Source: Bacteroides gallinarum DSM 18171 = JCM 13658 (GTDB taxonomy: Bacteria > Bacteroidota > Bacteroidia > Bacteroidales > Bacteroidaceae). From it: 64,000 nt of DNA. Made by a program: the position numbers and the translations under genes. The stretch's first letter is position 1; each line of letters starts with the position of its first letter. This document shows positions 36,636 to 46,041 of the stretch, one piece after another. The DNA lies in NCBI RefSeq assembly GCF_000374365.1, contig NZ_KB894115.1, forward strand, positions 186,001-250,000. The letters are read 5' to 3'. The notes below the pieces were generated by a model that did no database searches, was not told the DNA's origin, and was given only the letters and a program-made list of their open reading frames with translations.

Positions 36636-37427
36636 TTACCGTCTGGCATCCTTGTCGCGGTTCAGCCTTACGACAGAGCGCACGCAGTCACGTACCAGTT
36701 CGGCATCCCTCCGCTCCATGAAATAGTTCCCGCATTCCAACCGTTTCCTGTCCGCCGGCCTGTTGTTGTCCCTGCATTCACGGATTTCCAGTATGTCATT
36801 CAGGTAATAGTACTTGTCACCGCGTCTGACACGTGTTGCCAGCCGTTCGAGTTCCTTCAGCCGTCCGTTCCATGCAAGCCCTTTCTGGCGTAGAGCATCG
36901 GAAAGCCTGCTACGGCCACTGGTTCCGATAGGCAGTATCTGGAGATTCACCGCGTACCCGACTGTTTCATGCAGGGAATAGCGCAGGCTCCCGTCTTCGT
37001 CCAGCAGGCAATACAGCACAACACGTCCTTTTGCGTCGATTTCCTTGAAAGCCCCCAGTATTACATGCTCATCCAGGATACTGAGTTTTACCAACTGTCC
37101 GTCTTTGGGAGCATAGAGAGATTCCGAACATACACCCCGGCGCTTGTCCCATGCAAGATGGCCTTCGTTCAGCAGGCGTTGGAGGGCAATCTTTTGCTCT
37201 GCGCTCGCTTCCCGGCAATCATTCAGAAACATGACCGCGTCATCGGTAACGAGTTCTCTGCCCGCAGTCATCCTTACCGGAACCGACACGCAATTACCCG
37301 TGACATCTCCCACAAGTCCGGTTTCCGATGTCCCACCGTTGAAGACGACCATTCCCTTGCGAATGGACGACCCACCCGTGCTGTCTTTCGGAATACTCCC
37401 GATTTTCTTCTTATGATATGATTCCAT
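36636..37427 (-). CDS. Unknown 263-residue protein
   Basis: A single minus-strand gene with its own promoter box (TATATTTG at 37505-37512, minus strand). The central segment YAPKDGQLVKLSILDEHVILGAFKEIDAKGRVVLYCLLDEDGSLRYS reads as a beta-rich domain. The C-terminal third is basic and helical (RKRLECGNYFMERRDAELVRDCVRSVVRLNRDKDARR). A comparable layout, with a segment naming FFMERRDAELV-like residues, is not known to me in any named family. Confidence 0.65.
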   Translation of the reverse strand: MESYHKKKIGSIPKDSTGGSSIRKGMVVFNGGTSETGLVGDVTGNCVSVPVRMTAGRELVTDDAVMFLNDCREASAEQKIALQRLLNEGHLAWDKRRGVCSESLYAPKDGQLVKLSILDEHVILGAFKEIDAKGRVVLYCLLDEDGSLRYSLHETVGYAVNLQILPIGTSGRSRLSDALRQKGLAWNGRLKELERLATRVRRGDKYYYLNDILEIRECRDNNRPADRKRLECGNYFMERRDAELVRDCVRSVVRLNRDKDARR

Positions 37428-38639
37428 TCTTTCGATTCTTTATCCAGATATTTCCTGTAACAGCAAAATGCCATACTTCATACATAAGTGGATACAATAC
37501 GGCAAATATACGTATAATTCACCAAAAAGGCAGGTGACTGAACCCCATTTCTTCTGCATTTCCACGGTTTCCTGTATAAAGTCACAAAAACCGTACAAAT
37601 AAGTCGGAATCCATGTGGATAGCTTCGTTCTGTATATTCTATATGATTAAGGAACAAAACATTACAAGATTGTCCGATTGTGAAAAGCATATCCGAACAT
37701 ACTGAATGACAGGAATACACATCCTCCTTTTCCGTCGTCCAATCCGGTTAAGAACAGTCAATATACCGACGTGTCTCTATATATTTTTTGATGCGTTTTC
37801 AGCGTATCTAAAAAACAACTTCAAGCCGGAACCCGGAAATCGTGCAGAAAGTCTGTACACCCGTGAAAATTGAAAGGACAGGCATCCACAAATGAGAATA
37901 TTTCAAAAATATGGGACATGGTGAACACCAGCACCTTAAGCAACCATGATAAATACAAGTACTTTACTGTATATTTTTTGATACCTGCTTACAGTTTCAA
38001 TCCGAAAGCCGCATTTTGAGCCATTTTGGAAAACCGGACTTGAAAAAACGGCCCGAGGACAGAGACCGAATCCGCACCCGAGGGTACACCCTCCCTAATC
38101 TTTTTATTTTTATTACACCATTGAATATCAATAATTTATTAGGTTTACTTTTGTATAAAGTAAGCCTAAAAACGTCTTTTACATTATCTTTGCTTACAAA
38201 TTGAAAGTAAAAAAATCTTTTCAGTCCTATTTTATCCATTTTAAGCAGTTAATAATCTGATAATCAATAGACAAAACTGATTTTGATTTTATACATACGT
38301 TGAAACGGGGCTTTTTTGATTTTTGCAAAGGAAAAATTTTTGTCAAAGAAAATCATTTTTTCTATTTTATTGATATTCAACTATTTACAAATCCCCTTCG
38401 CGCGCGTGCGTTCCATATTTGCAAAAAGGCTGTTTTTGGAACGTTCCAAATTTTTTTTCTCAAAAAGTTTTGCAGTTCTGAAAAACGGTTTTATAATAGT
38501 CATGTACTCGAAAGCCAAACAAACGGCAAACAAGTACGGAGAAAAACGAATAAAAAAATAGATAGTAAAAAACAGAATTAAAAAACAGAAAAGCAAAGAC
38601 CGCCGAGAGCGAGAAACAAAAACGGCGTTTACACGAAAG
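37428..38639. other. AT-rich gene-poor region
   Basis: No credible coding sequence. Seen here are a direct repeat TATATTTTTTGAT (37780-37792 and 37970-37982), a GAGGGTACACCCTC palindrome followed by T-rich DNA (about 38081-38110), and promoter-like boxes TACTTTTG (38146-38153) and TATCTTTG (38185-38192). It marks the switch from minus-strand virion genes to the plus-strand accessory region and could hold control or attachment functions. Confidence 0.5.
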
Positions 38640-39345
38640 TGAGTTGTTGAGCCGTCAAAGGGTAACACCCGAAACAACACCGTGTGCGTTTAGGTACGCT
38701 TAAAGAGTGCGTTAAATAACCACGCTTCGCACGGGGCAATAATACCAGTATTGCCAACCTACGAAAGTAGGGAAATTTATGGAACGGGATAAATCGTATT
38801 TATTCCGAGTGCCGGAAATACGTCAAGACTTTTGCAAGTCGCTGGGAGTATTGAGAATACCGCCACTGAAAAGGACGTGCAAGAATAATGCCATAATTGC
38901 GCCCTTGTGCGCACGGAGATAAAATGCACGGTAGCGGAAAAACAGTCCGCACGGAGCTTGAGAAAAGAGCATTGCCAATGTTATGCCCATAATCACCAGC
39001 CGCCCACCGCCTTACTGTTAGCTGCCGGATTGGAAAAGATCCGGAACGTGCCAGAGAAGCGTCTTGCCGAAATTGGAGTAAAGCAGCGCAGAGCCACGAC
39101 ACGATGAGTAGAACTCGTGCAAAGATACGATATGCCGAAAATGCGCTCATTTGGATAGCTCTGCTATGGGGTACGTTTTAAGTGCGACAAAGTTACGAAA
39201 AATTTTGCCGTGCAGGGTGAAATGCACGGCAAATTTTTGGGCGCGTGGCAGGAAATGCCACACTTTGCGCTATGGTGCAGAGTTCGGGGTTCGACTCCCC
39301 GAGTGCCCGCAATGCGTGATTTTGCGCAGTGTTTCTAAAATTTTA
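38640..39345 (+). ncRNA. Putative structured leader/noncoding RNA with tRNA-like 3' end
   Basis: This 700-base stretch lacks a credible gene but is packed with hairpins: GTTGTT/AACAAC enclosing GGGT/ACCC (38643-38678), GGCAATA/TATTGCC (38735-38755), CCTAC-GAAA-GTAGG with a GNRA loop (38758-38771), CCGGAT/ATCCGG (39025-39044), a long TGCCGTGCA/TGCACGGCA stem (39206-39231), TGGCA/TGCCA (39246-39260), and a canonical T arm CGGGG TTCGACT CCCCG (39285-39301). It ends 42 bases before the first gene of the plus-strand region. I could not fold 39239-39309 into a full tRNA. Transcription as one RNA is inference. Confidence 0.4.
39285..39301 (+). other. tRNA T-arm-like hairpin
   Basis: A 5-bp stem with a 7-base loop TTCGACT, as in a tRNA T arm, followed by AGTGCCCG. 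GGGCGC at 39239-39244 could pair with GTGCCC, giving an acceptor-like stem, but D and anticodon arms are not canonical. It may be a tRNA mimic or an old attachment site. Confidence 0.4.
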
Positions 39346-39350
39346 TCATT

Positions 39351-39923
39351 ATGGCAACTTCTAAATTGAACAAGGAACAGTATGCAAACATCGGTTCGTT
39401 TGCAGGTATCATGTTGGTTTACAACTCTACCAACAAGGACGGTGAACTCGTGCAGACGGCACAGCACTTTTTCGGTGCGGACTTTGAGCCTGCCGACAAG
39501 TCGGACAACGAGATTTTCCGTGTGATTAAAAACATGGTCGCAACTATGTGGCACACCATTGCGGAGGAAAAGAAACTGCGTGCCGATGCCGACGGCATAC
39601 GCTCGAAATTCCGTGCCACAACCCCTGCGGAAATCATCATCTGCGAGAAGTCGGGAAATCGTATCAAGAAGTACGACCTTACCGACAGCGTTTGGGCGCG
39701 TATCGGTCTTGTGCCGACCAAAGTAGACCTCGAGAAGTCAAACCGTGATTTCCAAAAGACAATCCATGCCGCTGCAAAGGCTATCCGCAACGCCATGAAT
39801 TTCGCCCCGAATCTCGCCAGCCTCGAAAAGCCAACCGAGAAAACGACCAAGACCGGCAAGGCTGAAAAGGTGGTGGAACAGCCTGCCGGAACGGTTGCCG
39901 ACGAAAGCAAAAAGGCGGCATAA
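39351..39923 (+). CDS. Unknown 190-residue protein heading the accessory region
   Basis: The first plus-strand gene after the structured region. It begins MATSKLNKEQYANIGSFAGIMLVYNST; the middle is helical (DNEIFRVIKNMVATMWHTIAEEKKL) and the C-terminus is Lys/Glu-rich and disordered (KPTEKTTKTGKAEKVVEQPAG). No family is recognised with confidence. A hairpin follows at 39968-40003. Confidence 0.75.
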   Translation: MATSKLNKEQYANIGSFAGIMLVYNSTNKDGELVQTAQHFFGADFEPADKSDNEIFRVIKNMVATMWHTIAEEKKLRADADGIRSKFRATTPAEIIICEKSGNRIKKYDLTDSVWARIGLVPTKVDLEKSNRDFQKTIHAAAKAIRNAMNFAPNLASLEKPTEKTTKTGKAEKVVEQPAGTVADESKKAA

Positions 39924-39967
39924 GGGCAACGGAGTAACTGAAACCTGCCCGAAAAAGGCAAAAGGAC

Positions 39968-40003
39968 GGCAGGCAGCCCGCTGAACGTGTGGGACTGCCT
40001 GCC
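39968..40003 (+). terminator. Hairpin terminator
   Basis: GGCAGGCAG (39968-39976) pairs with CTGCCTGCC (39995-40003), followed by CTTTTC. Confidence 0.65.
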
Positions 40004-40091
40004 CTTTTCGTATCTGCCGTCGTAAGCGCGTGTTCTTGTGACGTATGCCACGGATACGCGCTTTTCATTTCGGGCGAAAGCAACTGTAACG

Positions 40092-40360
40092 TGATAGGCG
40101 AAAAGAATTTCCCGGCAAAAAACGGTGCCGGGACTGTACCTCCGCCGCAGGACGGGGAGTACACCGTGGACGACCTGAAGACCGCTCTGGAAGAGTCCGA
40201 GCGGTCGCTGCATGATGCCGTCTTCATAGCCCGCCAAGTGTGGGAGAAGGACTGCGATGCCGTGAAGTTCGACATCGACGACCTTGTGCAGATAGAATCG
40301 GCATTGCAGGAGATATGCAACATCACCGCAGGAATTGACAGCGGGGACGATGGCGAGTGA
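40092..40360 (+). CDS. Small acidic protein, start uncertain
   Basis: An ORF of 89 residues from the GTG at 40092; a longer version from 39989 would begin inside the terminator hairpin and is less likely. DGEYTVDDLKTALEESERSLHDAVFIARQVWEKDCDAVKFDIDDLVQIESALQEICNI is a convincing helical, acidic protein. Function unknown. Confidence 0.5.
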
Positions 40361-40630
40361 CATGACGCGCACACGTGCTGCGGAAACTGCGGGGCGTGCG
40401 CGCTTTTTCGGGCATTGATATACACTGTGTCAGGATTGCACCCTGAAATGCCCGCACTTTTCTAAAATTCCCTCCGATATGACTTCCTTGCGCCGTGAGG
40501 CGTTGTGCCTACCTTGTATATAACACGGTTAAGCACGGTCTGGCGTTCTGCGGAACCGCCTGCCGTGCTTCCGCTGTTATCCTGTGCGGGGAAGCGGAGA
40601 ACGGATGTGCCAATAATAAAACGAATAAAT

Positions 40631-41023
40631 ATGATAGAAGTGTTTGACGCAAAGCGCACCCGCAGTTACGGGTGCTTTGCCAGTTTCAAGGCTGCCACCG
40701 ATACGCTTGACAGCCTTGCCGCGACGGGACAGCTCGGAAGTGTGCCCGCTGTCAGCGTGGCGGCGTATTGCAGCGGCGTGTTACAACGGGAATATGAAGC
40801 GGTGTTTGTCGGTGGGAAATGGCGTGTGCCGAAATCTCCGAAAAGGCGGATGCCGGAAACGAGACCTGCCCGTGGGAGACGTCGGCGGAAATGGTGCAAG
40901 GAGTACGCTACGGCGGAGCTGATGTTCCGAGAAGGGTTTCCCGACCATTTGAACCGCAGTTATCCGCTCTCGGCGGACAGCCTGAGACGGTGCAACCGGA
41001 AATGCAGAATTTATATGCAATAA
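40631..41023 (+). CDS. Unknown 130-residue protein
   Basis: The start MIEVFDAKRTRSYGCF at 40631 is preferred over upstream starts because the sequence ahead is not protein-like. The N-terminal 60 residues (FASFKAATDTLDSLAATGQLGSVPAVSVAAYCSGVLQREYEAVFVGGKWRVPKSPKRR) look like a small domain with a nucleic-acid-contacting tail; the C-terminus is very basic. Function unknown. Confidence 0.6.
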   Translation: MIEVFDAKRTRSYGCFASFKAATDTLDSLAATGQLGSVPAVSVAAYCSGVLQREYEAVFVGGKWRVPKSPKRRMPETRPARGRRRRKWCKEYATAELMFREGFPDHLNRSYPLSADSLRRCNRKCRIYMQ

Positions 41024-41033
41024 TAAAAACGCA

Positions 41034-41297
41034 ATGAGTATGAAAACATTAGCAGACGTGAAACGGAAAATGACGCTTGGCTCGAAGTGGCGGTGCGTCC
41101 GGCTGTTCGAGGGCGGAAAAGACCTCGGCGTGCGTGAGGTCGGGAAAGTGCAGGGTAATGCCGTGGCATTCCTCAAACCCGACGGGAAACTCTCGTGGCT
41201 ATGGTGGCCAAAGGCAAAGGACGTGCAGGTGGAAGAAAACGCCTTCACCGTGCTCCAGAACGGAGTGCCCAAGCTCAAGTACATCTATGCCGGATAG
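41034..41297 (+). CDS. Small beta-rich unknown protein
   Basis: 87 residues from ATG 41034, with a second in-frame ATG at 41040. MKTLADVKRKMTLGSKWRCVRLFEGGKDLGVREVGKVQGNAVAFLKPDGKLSWLWWPKAKDVQV reads as an SH3-like barrel of a kind common in Bacteroidales mobile elements. Function unknown. Confidence 0.65.
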   Translation: MSMKTLADVKRKMTLGSKWRCVRLFEGGKDLGVREVGKVQGNAVAFLKPDGKLSWLWWPKAKDVQVEENAFTVLQNGVPKLKYIYAG

Positions 41298-41446
41298 GTG
41301 TTCCGGAAAAAATCATGCAAAATAATATGAATTAATAACAACTATGGGGGCGGAATGCCCCTATGCTTTTATAAACGGATAAAGAAAATGACAGAAATAA
41401 CGAGAAAGCAGATATCTGGTCTGCGGGTAAAGATGTATTAACGGCT

Positions 41447-41659
41447 ATGGGAGAGGAACATAGAATCAACGAGATAAAAGGTGTCATCATCAGCCGTGCC
41501 CTGCTCAAGGAATACGGGTATGATGGCGATATGCCCACCGACAAACAGATGCAGGTCATCGGCAACGGGTTACTTGAATACTGGGGCGTAAGCGACGGTT
41601 TCAAGGAAGCCCTCGCCAGTACAATGGAGAACATGTTCGGTGTAAAAGCAAAAGATTAG
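41447..41659 (+). CDS. Small unknown protein
   Basis: 70 residues, helical (INEIKGVIISRALLKEYGYDGDMPTDKQMQVIGNGLLEYWGVSDGFKEAL). Four bases separate it from the next ORF. A GGGGC/GCCCC hairpin lies upstream at 41347-41361. Confidence 0.6.
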   Translation: MGEEHRINEIKGVIISRALLKEYGYDGDMPTDKQMQVIGNGLLEYWGVSDGFKEALASTMENMFGVKAKD

Positions 41660-41663
41660 GTCT

Positions 41664-41903
41664 ATGGAAACGAAAGAACTTACTACCCACCAGCGTGGTG
41701 TTATTCTACGCGGCATCTGCGGCGGGGCTGCATTGAAAGACAAGTCGCCGCAAATATCTGAAAACAATACCGTCATAACCTGCGCCGGAGGGTTGGAGAT
41801 TTGGGACATCTGCTGCATCAGCAGTGATGCCGAAGCCTTCGGCCTGAAATCGTCCTTCGGTTATGACGGGCACACGAGAATCACTTTCACCCCCAAAGAA
41901 TAA
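41664..41903 (+). CDS. Small unknown protein
   Basis: 79 residues beginning METKELTTHQRGVILRGICGG and ending SFGYDGHTRITFTPKE. It is tightly packed with neighbours (4 and 5 bases) in the same orientation. No family recognised. Confidence 0.6.
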   Translation: METKELTTHQRGVILRGICGGAALKDKSPQISENNTVITCAGGLEIWDICCISSDAEAFGLKSSFGYDGHTRITFTPKE

Positions 41904-41908
41904 GCGGA

Positions 41909-42436
41909 ATGAAATCATATTACTACTTGGACTACCTGCACCGTGAAATCTTCCTTGAAGAGGAGGATATTCAGACCGTTCCGGAATCAGGCAGGGCGGA
42001 CGATGCCTGTTCCGCCATTGCCGAAAAGCCGTATGTCGTGGAGCAGTTCATGGCGGACTCTTTCCGGACACTCAAAGATGTGGCCAGCCGCCTGTGCGAT
42101 TCCCCTGATATTAAAAGCCGCCACGATGCGCTGATGTATATCGTGTGGAGGGTGGCACTGGACATCAAGGAGTGGCGGACTCTGAGCCATAGCGAAGCCG
42201 CCGTCAAGGTAACCCGTGAGGACGGTTTCGTGTGGCTGCTTGTATCGGCGGAAAATGCCCGGAAGCTATGGGAGGCAGACGTATTCTCCCTGTACAGGCT
42301 TTATGCCGATGATTCGGAATCCCTGATCGAAAGCGAGGCGGAGCTGGAATCGACTATCAAGGGCGGATACCAGATAGGTATCGAGGTGGGGTTCGCCTCT
42401 GTAATGGACCATGCCGCCCGGATGAAGCAACAATAA
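41909..42436 (+). CDS. Unknown 175-residue protein
   Basis: Helical acidic protein (MKSYYYLDYLHREIFLEEEDIQTV); the central part includes FRTLKDVASRLCDSPDIKSRHDALMYIVWRVALDIKEWRTL. It is in a run of co-directional small genes. No function inferred. Confidence 0.65.
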   Translation: MKSYYYLDYLHREIFLEEEDIQTVPESGRADDACSAIAEKPYVVEQFMADSFRTLKDVASRLCDSPDIKSRHDALMYIVWRVALDIKEWRTLSHSEAAVKVTREDGFVWLLVSAENARKLWEADVFSLYRLYADDSESLIESEAELESTIKGGYQIGIEVGFASVMDHAARMKQQ

Positions 42437-42476
42437 AAATCGGAAACAATCAAATAACGAAATCAAGAAGAAAGGT

Positions 42477-43574
42477 ATGGAAACAACATTATTGACAAAG
42501 GAAAATGCCCATCGTGTGACCATGGTGCGGCGTGTGGATGCCCCGGAAAGCGAACCGGTAGCGTTTCTTTTCAGGGGAAAGAGACACGGGTATTGCAGCT
42601 ATTCCCATCTTGTAGGGAATCCGGGCAAGGAAGAAATCCTCGCCCCGGCGGACTTCAAGGACTGGGAAGTTGTGGAAGTGGCGCACCCGGGCTATCTGGA
42701 AGAATATTTCAAGCAGGCGTGCAGCTCCTACAACCTCACCTCCTTCTCACCCGACGAGCGGGGTGAGTCAGACATCGCCTCGCACGAAAAGGAACTGCAC
42801 GAGGATTTGCAGTCGATGCCCGAGCAGCAGCGGGAACGTTACATGGAAAACTACAAACGCTATTTCTCTGCCATGATCGCCGCCAACAGCCGTTGTGCCA
42901 GCGCGATGATTACGGGACCTGCACGCTTCAACACGGGCCGCAACGAAAAGGCCTGCAACAGCCACGCCAAGAGCGTCACGGCGTTCCGGGAATGGCGAGA
43001 ACGTGCACTCGAAGCGATTCGCAAGGCTACCGAAGCGGCCAAGCCCGAAGAACAGCGTCTCGAGGAGGAGTGGCAGAAGGTCAAAGCCTTTATCGACGAT
43101 GCCGCCTCGACCATTCACGGTATCGATACGGGTACGGCACGAGGCTATAGCCGGGCTCTCTTCGTCAGCAACCTCGCCGGGCGACTCTCCACCTATGTCA
43201 ACCATGGCAACGTGGAAATCATCGACCGTGCCGTCGCTCGTCTGCGAGAGTGGAACGACAAAGTCAAGAAACCTGTCGTCACGGCACGCCATTCAATCTT
43301 CAAGTATCCCGAACTCGTCCGCAAGGTGCGGGAAAAGCAGCAGGAACGGGCAAGCCGTGAAAATCGTGAGATTCCGTTCGATGGCGGCAAGGTGGTCTAC
43401 AACTTCGAAGAAGACCGCCTGCAAATCCTCTTCGACAAAATACCCGATACCGATATGCGTACAACCTTGAAGCGTAACGCTTTCAAGTGGGCGCCACGCA
43501 ACCAGGCATGGCAGCGCCAGCTCACCCGCAATGCCGAATATGCCGCCGGTCAGGTGTTGAAAATAACCATTTAA
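42477..43574 (+). CDS. Unknown 365-residue helical protein (polyvalent-domain type)
   Basis: The N-terminal 80 residues form a small domain, followed by a helical charged body (EEWQKVKAFIDDAASTIHGIDTGTARGYSRALFVSNLAGRLSTYVNHGNVEII). The C-terminal segment GGKVVYNFEEDRLQILFDKIPDTDMRTTLKRNAFKWAPRNQAWQRQLTRNAEYAAGQVL matches a domain often found in large multidomain proteins of Bacteroidales conjugative and phage elements. Exact function unknown. Confidence 0.75.
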   Translation: METTLLTKENAHRVTMVRRVDAPESEPVAFLFRGKRHGYCSYSHLVGNPGKEEILAPADFKDWEVVEVAHPGYLEEYFKQACSSYNLTSFSPDERGESDIASHEKELHEDLQSMPEQQRERYMENYKRYFSAMIAANSRCASAMITGPARFNTGRNEKACNSHAKSVTAFREWRERALEAIRKATEAAKPEEQRLEEEWQKVKAFIDDAASTIHGIDTGTARGYSRALFVSNLAGRLSTYVNHGNVEIIDRAVARLREWNDKVKKPVVTARHSIFKYPELVRKVREKQQERASRENREIPFDGGKVVYNFEEDRLQILFDKIPDTDMRTTLKRNAFKWAPRNQAWQRQLTRNAEYAAGQVLKITI

Positions 43575-43584
43575 TCCAGTGCCC

Positions 43585-44475
43585 ATGAGATACATCATCG
43601 ATTCACGTTATTTCGACGGGACATGCCTCACGTCGATGTCGGATGACATGCACAGCGACTACGGCGGCGAGACGCTGGAAGCACTGCGCGAAAGGGAGAA
43701 GAACCCGTACCTGGTCGCTGTATCACCGGTACGCATGACACTGCTTGTGAAGCGTTATACCCGGGCACTTTGCAAGCCCTTCCATGAAATTACGGAGGAA
43801 CGTTATTACGAACTGCTGGAATGCCTGCCTCCGGCCCGCATGCAGAGCGACTGGTTCTTTGTCGGGGAACCGTATTACCGAAACCTGTACGCGCTCTGTT
43901 TCGAGTCGGACGGCAGGTATTTCCGGGCGGAACGTCCCATACGTCTTTCCAATGCGGAAATCTACCGCCAGATTCGGGAACACATGGAGAAAGTAAACCT
44001 GCATCCCGCCATCGTCAAGAAGGCTTCCTTTGTCAAATATGTCAATTGGTACAAAAAGACGGTCACCTACATACCGTACTATTTCGAGTATGGAGGTAAA
44101 ATATATTTCCTGAAGAACCTCGCCACTCGGACGGGATCCGAATTTGGCGACCGCCGGGAACGGAACGAGATGGCGGCATTGCTGAGGAACCTGCGCGGAA
44201 ACCGCTACGAATACTGCACTTTCTACTCCCAAAAGAAGGACATCTTCGAGTTTTTTGACTGGCTACGGAAGAACAAATACACGCTGGAAATCCAGGGCGA
44301 CTTGTTCGACTTTGCGGATGACCGCTCCCACGTGGACTTTCACGGCAATGTATGCGAGTATTCGGCTGTGTTCCATTACCGCATCTATTCACGCGAGCTT
44401 TTTGGCCATATCATTAACCAGCTACGCACCGTGAAACGGTATCACGCGTGGCATAAAAGGAGGGAAATACGATGA
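43585..44475 (+). CDS. Unknown 296-residue protein
   Basis: Start ATG 43585 (MRYIIDSRYF); a GTG at 43579 would add two residues. Contains YRNLYALCFESDGRYFRAERPIRLSNAEIYRQIREHMEKVN and a C-terminal RIYSRELFGHIINQLRTVKRYHAWHKRRE. Rich in Tyr and Arg. It overlaps the next gene by 4 bases. No family recognised. Confidence 0.7.
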   Translation: MRYIIDSRYFDGTCLTSMSDDMHSDYGGETLEALREREKNPYLVAVSPVRMTLLVKRYTRALCKPFHEITEERYYELLECLPPARMQSDWFFVGEPYYRNLYALCFESDGRYFRAERPIRLSNAEIYRQIREHMEKVNLHPAIVKKASFVKYVNWYKKTVTYIPYYFEYGGKIYFLKNLATRTGSEFGDRRERNEMAALLRNLRGNRYEYCTFYSQKKDIFEFFDWLRKNKYTLEIQGDLFDFADDRSHVDFHGNVCEYSAVFHYRIYSRELFGHIINQLRTVKRYHAWHKRREIR

Positions 44476-44930
44476 AAATCTCAAATGAACCTACCCCATA
44501 CCTCCTGCTCAAGGCAGGAACTGACAGTGCATGGGATTGCTGCGACTTTGCAATCGTGTACCTGTCAAAAGAGTGGAGACAGACACAGTCCGGCAGGCTG
44601 GAAGCCGTCAAGCCATTCAAGGATGACATCAGTTTCCAGTCTTTGAACTTTTATGACATATCGGTTGGTTTTTACCAGCCGGACGAGGACGGGATACTGG
44701 GCAGCGAGGACTTGCCGGAAGACAATAACTGGTGCTTCGTGGAACTGACCGAAACGGAACTGGAAAGGTTGGTTCCGCCGGACAATGTGCTGGTCAGCCA
44801 TATCTTGGCGGTATTTGCAAACGGGGAAGCCAGATACCGGGCGTACGGCAAACATACCGACGAGCGATTCTATACTGAAAAATTCCCTTTGCAACAGATT
44901 TTGGATATACTGGCGAGTCATGAATCTTAA
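44472..44930 (+). CDS. Unknown 152-residue protein
   Basis: Begins MKISNEPTPYLLLKAGTDSAWDCCDFAIVYLSKEWRQTQ; mixed alpha/beta acidic protein ending KFPLQQILDILASHES. ATGA overlap with the preceding gene indicates coupling. Function unknown. Confidence 0.7.
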   Translation: MKISNEPTPYLLLKAGTDSAWDCCDFAIVYLSKEWRQTQSGRLEAVKPFKDDISFQSLNFYDISVGFYQPDEDGILGSEDLPEDNNWCFVELTETELERLVPPDNVLVSHILAVFANGEARYRAYGKHTDERFYTEKFPLQQILDILASHES

Positions 44931-44945
44931 AATTTCAAAGCAACT

Positions 44946-45221
44946 ATGACAGAAATCATCAAAACGGACGGAACACGCCAACCCGTGCAGCCAGCCAATG
45001 GCTCAGACTTCACGCTGGAGGAGATGCAGGCGATTGTCGGCGGCTACATCGAACTGGTGGAACTGGACGGGAGCACGACAATGGTCGTCAACGAGGAAGG
45101 CAAACTTATCCCTCTGTCCCTCAATCTTGAAGCGAGCAGGATATTCCGTGCTCATCACCCGGCGTCGAAAGACTTCATCGTTGGGGACGTACTTGTGTGC
45201 AATAACAATCAAATCAGATAA
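44946..45221 (+). CDS. DUF3846-like protein
   Basis: 91 residues. The body matches the DUF3846 pattern: LEEMQAIVGGYIELVELDGSTTMVVNEEGKLIPLSLNLEASRIFRAHHPASKDFIVGDVLVC, with GYIE, a conserved NEEGK and GDVLVC. The family is widespread in phages and plasmids and has no known activity. Confidence 0.8.
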   Translation: MTEIIKTDGTRQPVQPANGSDFTLEEMQAIVGGYIELVELDGSTTMVVNEEGKLIPLSLNLEASRIFRAHHPASKDFIVGDVLVCNNNQIR

Positions 45222-45225
45222 AATT

Positions 45226-45705
45226 ATGGATAAAGAGAAAGCAAAAGCGCTCAGCAAGACCCTCGCATGCTACAAAGAATTACAAGAGAATAACAGTGTA
45301 AACCTGATCGAGTTCCATACCGCTGACGGGCAGAAACACGGTATCGGCAACCCGGAAGCCATCAAGCTGTTGCTTTCGGTGGCCGTCATCGAACTGGAAC
45401 GCCAGCTCCGGACCGCACAGTTCGGTGATATTCCGGAAAGCCTGGAGAACAGCCGCGAGTACAAGGCGGCCAAACAGCTGGAATACGCCATGAACGATTT
45501 GGGATTCAAGTCCGAACGTTTCGCCCAGGCTCTTCCTTATTTCCACAAGACACTGGAACAGACATTCTTCAGAACGGTAAAGGCTTCCATTACCGCTATG
45601 GCAGGGCGTGATTCACGCTGCATTGACGACCGCAACCGTGCTTCATACGAGATGTGTCAAATGCTGGCCTCCATGCTGGAAGATACCCGTCTGCCCTTTA
45701 TCTAA
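45226..45705 (+). CDS. Unknown 159-residue protein
   Basis: ATG 45226 follows the DUF3846 gene by 4 bases. MDKEKAKALSKTLACYKELQENNSVNLIEFHTADGQKHGIGNPEAIKLLLSVAVIELERQL is a helical pattern. A basic centre and a C-terminal four-helix-like segment follow. Function unknown. Confidence 0.7.
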   Translation: MDKEKAKALSKTLACYKELQENNSVNLIEFHTADGQKHGIGNPEAIKLLLSVAVIELERQLRTAQFGDIPESLENSREYKAAKQLEYAMNDLGFKSERFAQALPYFHKTLEQTFFRTVKASITAMAGRDSRCIDDRNRASYEMCQMLASMLEDTRLPFI

Positions 45706-45710
45706 ATGCC

Positions 45711-46031
45711 ATGTTCATAGACGAGAGGACACAAAACCGCCTCCATGCCGTGCCGGGAGAGAGTATCTCCCACGGCACGATGCGCACGCAGGACCTGATT
45801 CCGGCGTTCTTGGACGTTATCCGTGACACACCGGAGTACGTGCAGGTGATGAATGCCATCCCCGCCCATGCCATGGAGGACAAAGAAGCAGACTGGTGGA
45901 ACAGCGATGACGCGGCGGGATTGCTGGAATCGCTGTTCGACACGCTCGATAGTTACTCACCGGAGGGGTACTATTTCGGTGCTCATCTCGGTGACGGGTC
46001 CGATTACGGATTTTGGAAAATGGACAAGTGA
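45711..46031 (+). CDS. Unknown acidic 106-residue protein
   Basis: ATG 45711 (MFIDERTQNRLHAVPGESISHGTMRTQDLIPAFLDVIRDTPEYVQV). The acidic C-terminus (DDAAGLLESLFDTLDSYSPEGYYFGAHLGDGSDYGFWKMDK) is typical of small proteins in Bacteroidales mobile elements. Function unknown. Confidence 0.7.
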   Translation: MFIDERTQNRLHAVPGESISHGTMRTQDLIPAFLDVIRDTPEYVQVMNAIPAHAMEDKEADWWNSDDAAGLLESLFDTLDSYSPEGYYFGAHLGDGSDYGFWKMDK

Positions 46032-46041
46032 ATGTCGGAAC

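Noticed and set aside
38300..38581. 93-residue ORF in the AT-rich region
   Set aside because: Composition is Phe/Lys-rich as expected from AT-rich noncoding DNA; overlapping ORFs exist in other frames with equal support.
39239..39309. Functional tRNA gene
   Set aside because: The T arm and most of an acceptor stem are present, but the D arm is too short and no anticodon arm with U33 can be formed.
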